DNA of 64,000 bases, taken from Hofstenia miamia (lineage: Eukaryota > Xenacoelomorpha > Acoela). The first letter of the stretch is position 1, and the number at the start of each line of letters is the position of its first letter. Positions 35,149 through 46,183 of the stretch are shown here, in pieces. Location of the stretch: positions 1,517,140 to 1,581,139 of the forward strand of contig SCFE01000022.1 of the NCBI GenBank assembly GCA_004352715.1, given 5' to 3'. A program made the translations under genes and the position numbers. The notes under the pieces are model-generated. The model made no database searches, was not told the DNA's origin, and saw only the letters and a program-made list of their open reading frames with translations.

Positions 35149-35545
35149 AGTTGCTTTTAGAAAATTGCATATATGTATTAAAATAGTGTTTTTGAAATTA
35201 CATATTTAACCCTTTCATGTTCAGAAGGCATGAACCTAGCCAGGGGGTAAATTCAAAGTGGTCCAATTTCATACTGGTTAATTCGTAATTCATGAAATTA
35301 CTATATCCAAATGACCCATTTGCGTTGGAAGCCACTCAGATGGGGGCCATGGCCTCTGCAAAAAGGCACTACATATAGATAAATGGTAAAACAACTTCAC
35401 TATATCTCTATTTGCCAATTATTATGGCTATTCCTATATTCTTGCGAATATCTATTCTGAACACGTTAAAATGACCTACATTTTTGGTTTTTGTAAAGAA
35501 ATTCATTTTAAGTATTGCAATTGACCACATACAGTTCATGTGTTA

Positions 35546-36105
35546 AGGTGGGTTTACAGCTTATCAATGAATTATAATACCTCTAAATTGAGAAGAATGC
35601 ATTGTTGTTGATACGCTGTTTACAGTGTCTCAATTGAACTTGTTTATCACACTTTTATTTGTTATTGATATAGCGTTTACAGCTGACTAATCCCAATTGA
35701 ATCTTATAATTCAAAACATTTGGGATTAGAGACATCCCACAGAAACGTTTATTCTTTAACTTTTTCAAGCAATTGGGTCATGATCCTATCCGATTGCATG
35801 CCTAGTTTCGAATGATTATAATTGATTCAATGTTTACACTAGCGTAATGACTAATTATGAAAGGAATGAAAGACGAAATATCAAAAGTGGTTTGATCACG
35901 TCTTTCATCTCAATTGTGGAAATATGATCGTCTTTCAAGTGTTTACAGCAGTATTAGCGCAATTGATAAGCTCGATTACGCATTCTTTTGATTTCATTAG
36001 TTTTATTAATTGATCGTCTTTCACAGCTGTTTACAGCTGAATTTGTGCTAATTGAGCGCTCGATTGCGAAATATTATATTTCATTGATAAGCTGTAAACA
36101 CACCT
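35546..36105. mobile_element. MITE, 560 bp, TTA target duplication
   Basis: Inverted ends of about 35 bp: left aggtgggtttacagcttatc; right, reversed, aggtgtgtttacagcttatc. Flanked by TTA on both sides (35543-35545, 36106-36108), as in PIF/Harbinger-type elements. The interior repeats the motif gtttacagc at least five times, with gatcgtctttca and caattga words between. Non-coding. Confidence 0.8.
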
Positions 36106-36397
36106 TTAAATTCTAGACATTCATGCATGAAAGAGTAAATGTGAATATTTACTTTACCAGTTTTTGCTTATTCCAAGATCCCTAATTTCAAATAGTGCCT
36201 TTAAAGCAAAGATTCATTTCCATTTGTCAAGATAAACATTTTTTGCTTGTAAACAGCGTTGTGTAAACTTCTTAATTATACTTAGTAACCTTTAATTCAA
36301 TATTATTTATACATGTGCTTTAAAAATTCAAAAATGATTTTAGTAATTCTGTCATACCTTCCTTGCATCGCTCATTTTCAGAAGCAGTTATTTGCAG

Positions 36398-36437
36398 AGG
36401 GCCACCTCTTACACCTAATCGTGAGGTCAATTTTAAA
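36398..36437 (+). CDS. unidentified gene X, exon 10
   Basis: 40 nt, acceptor ATTTGCAG, donor TTTAAA|GTAAGA. One base completes Leu with exon 9, then GPPLTPNREVNFK to phase 0. Earlier AG sites give stops in the required phase. The next exon is uncertain. Confidence 0.6.
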
Positions 36438-37093
36438 GTAAGAAAGTTGTGACTTCTATTGCTCATATGTAATACTAACAGACATTAACTTTGCTTGTGC
36501 TGGTGTTCATAGTTTTCAAAATTGCGTTTTAATTTGAAAAATGCTGACTAGCTCTAACTAGGGGCTCATTTCACTGATACTTTAAAGATGAATGAATAAA
36601 CTTGATAAGATTTTAAGCTCCTATAATAGATCATTAAGAGAAGACAAATTACATTTGCAAATTCCAAATTCTAATAAATCAATTTTTTTTCTGAGAGTTT
36701 CATTGTATCATTTTGCAAGATTTTTATTACAGAGTTAAAAAATTCAAAGAACATTAATTTGACTTCAGATTTATTAACACAATGTTCTATTATAAGTGAA
36801 ATTGTCGGAAAAGTAATTAACCAAATTTTCATTCCTTTCTTAATATCTTTTATAATCCAACTGTAATAAATAGAAGTACAGTGTATGCTAATTTCATAAT
36901 AAAACAATTTAGTGTTGTCGAAACTTAGATTCAGTGATATATGATGCACACTCACTGGAAATGTGGTTTTACGCTATAGTATATTTTAATACATGATTAG
37001 TTAAAACAATTATTTTTGCTTATAAACTAGTATCAAATCATATATCTTGACTTAAATCTAAATAAAATTATATAATTTCAATATATAAATGCA

Positions 37094-37134
<41 letters not shown>

Positions 37135-38779
37135 TTTGCACCACAAATAAATTAGTACTCTACTCAATTTCTTGGATATAGCTAAGCTTTCTGAAATGCT
37201 CACAGATATTTAATCAATTTTCTTTATTTATTCTGTCTTTCAGCATAGTAATTATTTCCTTTGACAACCTCAGTTATTCATAAAACACGTAATTTGAAAT
37301 ATTTGTGGAAAATTTAACAATGATGGACGCCCAGACTTAAGTGCTATTTTAAGAAATTGCTTAAAAATATTTCAAAATTTCTAGATATAATTATTTACTT
37401 GATGCAAATATTAATGTATAATGGACATAATCAGGATTAGTTTATATTAAGTAAAACATATGTGAGGACATATTAAAGTTAGATTTCTGAAAATATAAAA
37501 AATAACCAGATATTATGAGTATAAAAATATTTAGTTTATTGAAATTACAAACTGTAGTATATTTTAATAGCAGTTATTTAGGAATATTGAGAGTCTAGTG
37601 GATGCTTCCCGCAGTTTGGTGCAAAATGAAGTAAACTTTGTCCACAGTTTAAGACGATAAATATTGTGCAATAACTTTATATAAGTTCAATACATTTTTC
37701 ATCTTTTTGTATGAATGTTTCTTATCAAAGGTTTTTTTTATAAATATTTCATCGAATTTTCTTTTTATTTAAGTGATTTCATGAAAAACTTCACGAGGAA
37801 TCAATAGATATGATGTCCACAAAAATGCGTATTTGCACCACAAGAACTCACAGAAATTGGTAAATCAGCCTGTGAAGAATTCAAGTTTTATAATGGAACA
37901 ACAGTAAATTATTAAAATATTTTAACAAAAATGTTCAGAAAATGAAAGGTTGAAAACTAAAACCCTTTGTTTATTTTGTGAGGAAGCCACGATGACTGAC
38001 TACATACTTGAATCTTTGAACTGGAGAAGTCACTTAGTTCTGAAGTATACTTGAGTGCAATCCACATACCAGAGGTGGCATTGGGATTTTGAAAGCAAAA
38101 CAAGTTGAGTTCATGTGGAAAAAAATTTGTTGTGTTTGCTATAATTTTTTCTGTTGTACTGTAGTAAGTTAATATTTATTTTTTTAACATATTTGTAAAT
38201 GTCAAAATTACCATCACATTTAGAGTAAATCAGTTGAATGCTGAATTAGAACAATATATACACTAACCTCTTCTTCCTTTCTTTTTTTCAAATAGCCTTT
38301 GCTGTTGTTGTTCTTATTTCAGCTGGTTTACTTTTTGTTTGTTTGTATATAAGTTTGCAATATCAATTTATAGAAATGGTACACAATGAAAGCCATGAAC
38401 AACCAGAGTAACTACAATTCTGCTCATTCGTATTTTGAAAACTATTTTATACTTTCTGAAATGTGTGTTTTAACTTGTCTTGTACTTTTTAAATATATTT
38501 TAAGTGTTTTTGTCACTGTTAACTTTTTTATATAAAAATATTTTAATTGACTTCCAATTAACTGCAATTAATTAGTCAACTGACTTTTCTGAAGTGCAAT
38601 TAATTAGCATGGTTTTTAAATAATTGACAAATGATGTACCAACTGAATTTTCCAATCCCTGTAGTAGATATAATGTCATACATAAGTGTTGCAATATGCA
38701 TGATTTCTATTGAAAGAGACAACAACTGAAAACATAGCAAACAATTTACTGAAAGCTTGAATAGTGAAGTTTCGGCCAA
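36438..38779 (+). other. AT-rich region after exon 10
   Basis: Contains an (AT)n run at 37095-37131 and a possible terminal exon at 37798-37863. Nothing else recognised. Confidence 0.45.
37798..37863 (+). CDS. possible terminal exon of gene X
   Basis: From acceptor TTCACGAG, phase 0 matches exon 10: ESIDMMSTKMRICTTRTHRN then W and TAA at 37861-37863. The acceptor is weak (no pyrimidine tract directly upstream) and the peptide is short, so an alternative continuation, for example to 52261, is possible. Confidence 0.25.
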   Translation, partial: ESIDMMSTKMRICTTRTHRNW

Positions 38780-38858
38780 TAACACAGCTAATTACTGATC
38801 AGAGAAGGGAACATTGATTACAAGAGCAGGATGGAAACTAGGGTGATCAGAGATAGAT

Positions 38859-39240
38859 ATGGCAGACTATATTTATAACAAAACAGTCCATTCAACAATG
38901 AAGCTGACACCTCCTAAAGCAAAGTTTGAAAGAGAATATCAAGCCCCAGTTTCAATGATTTTCAAGATTTATACAGATAAGGTGTGCATTGAGTACACAG
39001 TGAAGTTGATGATGAGAATACAATTAATTCATGACACATTTTGTTGTAATGCAAGTAGGGTGCAGTCTGCAAGGAGAGAAATTTTAATTGAAAAGTGTGT
39101 GGTGAGCCACATGAAGTAGGAATTTTGTTTACATCTATTCAGTAGTACATCCTACAGATAGGAGTCAATTGAAGAAGACAGAATTTTCATTGAGTAGACC
39201 TCATAAAATCAAGAAGATACATGGGGTGTATCATCAATTG
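38859..39240 (+). pseudogene. Ty3/gypsy-type integrase C-terminal remnant
   Basis: Frame 38859-39119 begins MADYIYNKTVHSTMKLTPPK AKF, corresponding to the (L/M)A(D/E)(F/Y).YN.(T/S)VHS(S/T)....P(F)...(F/Y) block near the end of the integrase core. After a stop and a shift, 39120-39240 can be read as ...VHPTDRSQLKKTEFSLSR, RPHKIKKIHG, resembling the GPY/F module that follows integrase in Ty3-type elements. Catalytic DDE residues upstream were not found. Non-functional relic; it sets the element's orientation as plus. Confidence 0.65.
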
Positions 39241-39793
39241 GGGGCATTCAGGGCTATGCCCTGTGAACTGTGTCTGATACTCAGAAGAATTTATTTAAGT
39301 GACCTATTACTCAATTTCACATTGCCTTTGGTTAAATAATGGACAATTTTTTTCAAAACCTTGTGGTTGCTCCATTCAACCACTTGAATATTATAAAAGG
39401 GCCGAAATAGACTCATCACTGTCCACTATTGTGGGGCAATTGTGATTGGCTCAATTTTACAATAAAACATAAACTTTCATTCATCTGTCAGTGAATAATG
39501 CAAATGCAATAACACAGCCTTCACAATTATATAGAGTTAGTTACAATGACTGCATGACACACAGATTTGCCATTTGTTGACTCAGTCATCTACTCTGTCA
39601 AAATTAACACTGTAAGCAAATCAGGGCCCACTACACTACTGGAAGATACTAGAGCAAAATACTTAAGTTAGGCAGTGGTAAAGTAGTACACTCTCAAAAT
39701 TTAAAATGCACAATTAAAGATATTGAAAACAATATTATTGATGAGAATGATTAATTTAGATTACTTGAAAACAGTAATAGCTAGTATAGCAAA

Positions 39794-39961
39794 ATGAGTG
39801 ACTTAGAAAGTGTGAATAAAGATGATTTTGATAGTGATCATGAATCTCACTTAAATGAAGAAATTGAAAAGCAAGTAATGTCACACCATATTGGCAAATT
39901 AGAATATCACTGTGACCCAGATATCTCTGAACTAAGTATTAATAACTTGATGACAAACTAA
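39794..39961 (+). pseudogene. open frame downstream of integrase relic
   Basis: 55 codons from ATG: MSDLESVNKDDFDSDHESHL, acidic, ending LSINNLMTN. Lies between the integrase relic and the candidate LTR, where some Ty3 elements carry a third ORF. Not recognised. Confidence 0.3.
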
Positions 39962-40167
39962 GAAATCCAGCAAAACCTAAGATGTCAAGAGAAAAGAAGT
40001 CTTGTACAACATAAGAAGGTGATGAAATATATACAAATAAAAGATTTGAGTGTCAATGTCTTTAGACAAACAAGCAAATGTAACAGAATGGAACCCTCAT
40101 CAAATGTATCATGACAAGCTGTCACATAGATGTCAAAAGAATGTTGAGCTGAGCTTGTTCTACAAAT

Positions 40168-40449
40168 ATGAAGAGACCAGGTTTTCCAAATGCTAAACAA
40201 ATAGAGTCCACAGATGATGAAATGTATTACAGGAGACAAGCTTCCCAAAAATCTCACATTGAATATGAACCAAGTATGAATTATGACTTGAGAAGGCCAT
40301 TTTCTCAATTGCAACCATTGGAGAAGACTACCACATGGTCATCAATACCTCAGTACTTTAGCATTAATGAGTCAGCAAGCCCTGAAATGTTAGTAGAAAA
40401 TGCTAAAATAGAAGGAGAAGTTCTGCAACCATGCATCATAGCAACATGA
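40168..40449 (+). pseudogene. open frame before candidate LTR
   Basis: 93 codons, MKRPGFPNAKQIESTDDEMY to IAT, hydrophilic and without CpG. Position just upstream of repeat P1 suggests a third-ORF remnant of the LTR element. No domain recognised. Confidence 0.35.
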
Positions 40450-40619
40450 AAATGAAATATATAGTGTGGTATAACTGCATCAATTATCTATTTTAATTTT
40501 GACATTAATGAATTTAGTTCTTTTGTAAACTGTGCAATTTTAGCTTAATTATTTCCATTAAATTATTATGCAGTATTTTTGTTAGCTTAAAAGGTTATTG
40601 TACACAACCTGTTTTATTT

Positions 40620-41015
40620 ATTCATGTTAGCAACAGTGTACTATTGTTTGATTCCTTCATCAGTTACATTTGTATAAATATGTGTGATTTATTCATTGTT
40701 GGATCAAATTATTCTCAGTAAATTCATTTTACTTATTTTCTTTTGACTGTTACTTTTTATAAAATGTGTTTCTTGTTTTAACTGCATTGTTAAAGGACAC
40801 CCATTTGGTGGACAAGCTGGTTAATGGCCATCCTTTAACTAGGTTAGGTATATGATTAGGGAACTTGTAGTGCTATTCATCTGTAACAAAATTGATCATT
40901 ATTGCTTTCACCTAAATTGCATGAGATGAGAAATGCACTGAGCCTAAGTTATTTTACTTAGCACTTAAGTTCACCATTTGCAACCAAAAGTTAGGGCTTC
41001 TTACTTCTCAATTGA
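40620..41015 (+). repeat. repeat P, copy 1 (candidate LTR)
   Basis: Direct match, diverged, to 44860-45245. Shared words include ctttaac(t/a)agg..taggtatatg, gcctaaattg(a/c)atgagat and agttaggg. Lies downstream of the integrase relic as a 3' LTR would. The LTR identity is inference. Confidence 0.6.
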
Positions 41016-43741
41016 AGTAGGGCTCTAGTCTTATATGACTCTTCTAAATGGTTATCTGTATTGGGTTGGGTCAGTGTGGCCCCTTTTCCTTAACACAATT
41101 TCCTGTTCACTTTAACTTTAATTAGTTTATGATATATAGGCAGGAGGAGTTAGTTAGTTTTGTAGCATTGGTCAATCCCCACATCTACTCAAAACCCTTA
41201 ATAAGATAGATTAGTAGGAATGCATGCTGATTTCTCACTGATGCCACAATAGTAGAGAGCATGATATCCATTAACACCAAGAAAAATTCAGTAAATAGTA
41301 GACAAACAACAATTCAAATTTGGTGCATCCACATTTCCTTTTGTAAAAATTCTAGAATGAATCACAAAAATCAATATCTTGAAACTATATAGAAACTATT
41401 GCCACAGTACAGTATGTATGTCATTTGATGAAATTTATAAATTCGATAACTTGAATCAGTTCTTTGCAAAGTACAAAAACTATCAAAAAAATTAAGCAAT
41501 AAACCTTGATTTTCTTTTCATAGTATACATATTTCATAAATTAGAAATATATGACAAAATGACAATAGAAAACATTGAAATTGCATATAGTTTGGTGAAA
41601 ATGAACTGTATTTGGATATGTCTAGTAGTCAAAGAATAAAAAGAGGGTACTGCACCACAACCTCTGGAGTTACTGCACTGTAGAATAGAAAGCTTTATCA
41701 TATTTCAGAGGAAAGAATACTATGTTTGCAGAATCTTTACAACAGTATAATGAGTAACAGTCACCCTCATAAGCATAAAGTTGCCAAGACACTAACTAAT
41801 AATAGACAGCAGAATAGTAGTAAGTGGATGCTTGCAAGCCCAGAAATTGGAGAGCATAAATTCAAAAAGGAATATTCAGACATTAACAAATATATGAGTC
41901 CTACTTGCACTGAGTTAAGGCTGAGAAACACTAAGTAAAAACTACAATTTTGGAAATCAAGCTAACACATCAAGTCAAAGGTGATTGGACATTTATAAGA
42001 GTTGTGAAAACTATAGATGTCAAACCAAGTGAGAGATAAATAGAGCTTGAAGAATATTATATTTGTGATGAAACAAATACCAGAAATCTATGCCAGAGTG
42101 ATTGTGTGGTTAATTTAGATGTTTGACACAACACAAAAACATAACAATACCAATTGGGAATCAAGGAGATTACTGGTGGTAGAGTAGAGAAAGTACAAAA
42201 TATCCATTTGCACAATAGCTCAGTAAGTAAAAAACTGGCTGTTATTCAGAACAATGATATTCACATTAATGATAAGGGACTGTAGAAAGGTGATATTCCA
42301 GTTTGAGAATGCATTTTCTAGACTGATGTGTCAACAAGACATATTGAGGAAAATATCAACAATGATGCTATCTAATGAGTTAGAATGGTAGGACCCAGAT
42401 CTTCAGATACTTTCAGAAAATCTATGAATTATATGCTTGGGATAATAAGCTGCAAGTTTTATCCAAAAGTCCACTATACATGGAAATTCTGATGAAAGGC
42501 TAAAGACATCAACGGCTTCCTGCAACTTATTTATCAGAAAGATGTTAAAAGAAAAAATGAAATTCTATTCCATTCCACCAGCTAAGCAATAATTACCACT
42601 TGAGCTCATACTTCATGATTCATGAGATTAATCAATTGGTATGTGGTGTCAATAAAGTATTGCCAATCACAACAATTAAATAAAAGTTGAGAACACTGAA
42701 GATTTCTTTATTGAAATGAAAGTCCTTCCCTCATCAGAAATAAGACTACTTTCAGATGTGTAAATGTTAATCAGAGAGATTAGCACTAAGAACAAATTTG
42801 AGTCCATGATTCAGCAAAAACTGAAATTGAATATAACTAGAAGGAAAGAATAGCCATAATTTAATACCCAACAAAAAAGCTGAAATCAAGATATTGAAAT
42901 GAATATGTTATAAAATGCTGATAATGGTACAATCTCAATGATGAAATTGTTTTTCACAGAGAACCTCTCATTACTAGAAGTGGGAGCACTACAGACACTA
43001 GGGAATGTAGTAGCTGTCAATGTTCAATTTATTACAGTGAAAATTCACTAGAGGAAGCAAAGGAGCATACAACAACAACAACATGAATGTCCTCAGCCTT
43101 CTAGAAAAGCTCCAGATTGTGAGGACAAACTATCTCATCAAAATCAAAACGGCCACACTTTTGGGGAGGTAAACTCTTAATTAGAATCTAACATAGGAAA
43201 AGAAAATCTCCTATGCATACTAGGCAAGCTGCTATGCACACCTTTGATATTACTATTATGGAGAGCAAGGAGGAAACTAAGAGTAGCAGTGCACATATCA
43301 GAAAGGAAAAATTATGCAAACAACCTAAGAGATGTGATAAGAAACATGAAAGTAGACTAGTACAAAATAGGAAATAATGCAAAGAGAGTGTACATTAAGG
43401 GTATTCCAAAATTTGTTTTTGAACTTTAGAGTGGGATGGTGGACAAATGGTATTTAAAATAATTTAAAAATAAAATTCTTCACAATTTATTAAATTACAT
43501 TATGCCCTTTCTTCATTTAAATTTTACATACAAAGGTTAAAAAAGCAGTGTAAAATGTGTCTGTTATTGTTACAGAAAATATAGAATTTAATTACTAAGT
43601 TGCTTTAATATTCTCATTTGTTAGCTAAACAGGGAGGGTGGCTGTCCCCTCTTTCCGCCCACCCATATTTTCAAAATTTTCTGTATCCCATCAATGAAAA
43701 ATGCCATAAAAGGAATAACAATAGCTGTCATATGCATATAT

Positions 43742-44648
43742 AACCCATTGAAAACATTCTAGGACAGCACCTGCCTTAAAAATCACAAAATCACAAATTT
43801 TGTTCTAACTGTTGAAAAGACATTAAATTTGTCAAAAAAATTCCTACAACCACATATATTATTGGTAGATTTATGGCTTAATGGGCATGAAACTTAAAAT
43901 ATACTGCATTGTGATTATTTTTGAGGAATTTTACTCTATTGGAACATACTGCTTCCCCTTCATTATCAACAGTAATTGATAAAATGATGTTATAAACATC
44001 CTATGCAAATAAACACATTTCTTAAATGATCTTTGCTGACCTCAACTGTGTGGACTTACCTGACACATTAATTTGCAAGAAAAACTTTGCAATTATAATA
44101 AAGCTAAGCTTCAAAGTAAAGACTGATTTTTTTGTTACTCTTAGAACTCTAATTTTCTATTAACAGATAATTGGCCTCATCTTCATCAGGTTTAATGATT
44201 AATCACCAATTATTGACCCTCTAGTTGGGTTTATGTCAATGTTTTGATACTAGCATCTATCTAGAGCTTTATAGCACACCTGCATTTTATTCAAAAGCAA
44301 AAGAATACTTAAAATGTTATTGGAGCTTAGAACTTGTTGGTATATTGAGGTTTCTAGGTAAAATTAAACCTATTAAGCTCATAGAAGATAAAGCAAAGTC
44401 AGCATCAAGCAATAATACACTTTAAATAAATAATAATTTTGTGCAATTTCACAACATTACATTTAAAAACTGGCATTCTTTTATGTTCATAAAATAGGCC
44501 TGCATAGAATTACTATAAAATCTTAAAATGGAGAGACATGAAGCTTTTTATGTTTAAAATTTTTCTATGGTATTCTTTAAGGTTATATTGTAACTTCTCC
44601 ACGTTTGGGACCCCAGGCTCTTTTAAATTTGCAAAAACCTATTTTAAA
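43742..44648 (+). repeat. repeat Q, copy 1
   Basis: Direct, diverged copy of 45383-46183. Both start aacccattgaaaacattcta and end near tttgggacccca. They share gcttaatggg(c/t)atgaaac and atctagagct. Non-coding. One CpG only. Confidence 0.85.
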
Positions 44649-44859
44649 TATATATATATATATATAAGTATATATGTATATATATTGTGGCATAAAGACA
44701 TTGAAACTTTGTTCTACTTTTTACTTAGAATTATCAATTTATACTTATGAAATTTTTTAATTGATTATTTGACTAAATGAAATGGTGTTATATTTTTAGT
44801 TATTTAAATTTCTGATAATTTGACGCAGTAAAATAGATAGCAGAACACTAGATTGTACC

Positions 44860-45245
44860 AGTTCAATATTTATTCATATTTTTATTGTATGCATTTCTAT
44901 TTGTGCTACCAGTTCTTGTTAGTATATATAGGTGTGAGTTATTCATTTGTTTTTTTTTGCTTCAGTTTATTTTCAGTAAATTCAATTTGCTTTATTTTGA
45001 CTTTTGATTTATTTAAAATGTTATGTTTCTAGATTCATACATGTAGTTAAAGGGCGCCTAGACGTGGTACAGCTTGAATATCACGGCCCTTTAACAGGGC
45101 TAGGTATATGGTTAGGAGTTTTTTTAGAACAGCATTTCCGTTGTTATTTAAATTGATTAATATTGCTGTCGCCTAAATTGAATGAGATAAGGATTTTAAC
45201 TTATCACACAGGTTCCACTTCATGCACCAAGAGTTAGGGATTCTT
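44860..45245 (+). repeat. repeat P, copy 2
   Basis: Second copy of the 40620-41015 repeat; unlike copy 1 it retains several CpG. Followed by an (AT)n run (45249-45271) and repeat Q copy 2. Confidence 0.65.
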
Positions 45246-45382
45246 TATTATATATATATATATATATATAGAATGTCTTTTTAAAGAATTTCAAAAATTA
45301 TTGCAATTTTGAAAGAAGTGATTTTATTTTTCAAAAATTGCAAATTATAATTTTGTAATAATATAAAAAATAATTGAACCAC

Positions 45383-46183
45383 AACCCATTGAAAACATTC
45401 TAGAAGTGCCCTTGCCCTAAAATTCACAAAATCACAAATTTGGTCTAACTGTTGAAATGCCATTAAAATAGTTTAAAAAGTCCCTACATCACACATGTTG
45501 TTGATAGATTAATGGCTTAATGGGTATGAAACGTAAAATACACTGCATTATCATAATTGTTGAGGAATTTTAACTCTAAAGGAGCATATTGCTTTGTTTC
45601 ATTATAAAGGGCAATTAGAAAAAAGCCAAGCTTCTATGCAAAAATGGATTTTTCTGTTACTCTTAGTACTTTAATTTTCTATTATCAGATAATTGGCGTC
45701 ATCTTCAGCAAGTTTTCTGATTAATCGCCAATACTTACGCCTCTGTTTGGTTTTAAATCAAAGTTTTGATACTGGCATCAATCTAGAGCTATATAACACA
45801 CTAGTGTTTTTCCAAAAGCAAAAGAAGACTTAAAGTATTTTGCAGCTTAGAACTTGTAGGTTTAGTGAGGTTTCTAGGTAAAATCAAGAATCTCAGAAGG
45901 CTTTTTAGCTCATGCAAGATATAGCAAAGTCAGCATCAAAGTGCTAATACACTTTAAATATATAGTAAACTTTCTCCAATTTCCCAACATTGCATTTAAA
46001 AACTGACATTCTTTTTTGTTTACAAAATAGTTTTGCATAGAGAGTTACTATAAAATCTCAAAATTGAGATGCATAATGTTTTTTATGTCTAGTATTTTTC
46101 TTTTTTATTCTTTAAGCGTATTTTATAATTTTTCCATGTTTGGGACCCCAAACCCCAGCAAATTTAGAAAAAACTATTTTAGG
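45383..46183 (+). repeat. repeat Q, copy 2
   Basis: Second copy of 43742-44648. Order along the DNA is P1, 2.7 kb, Q1, P2, Q2, so a P-Q unit is present twice head to tail, with extra sequence inside the first. Confidence 0.85.

Larger units (their letters stand above)
38780..43620 (+). mobile_element. decayed LTR-retrotransposon region, CpG-depleted
   Basis: Contains Ty3-type integrase remains at 38859-39240, two further open pieces downstream and repeat P1 (candidate LTR) at about 40620-41015. From 41640 to 43400 it shows long A-rich protein-like but frame-broken sequence. I count only about four CpG in some 4.8 kb (near 39403, 41444, 42513 and 43148). Neighbouring exons and MITEs have one every few tens of bases. 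Exact element ends are unresolved. Confidence 0.6.
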
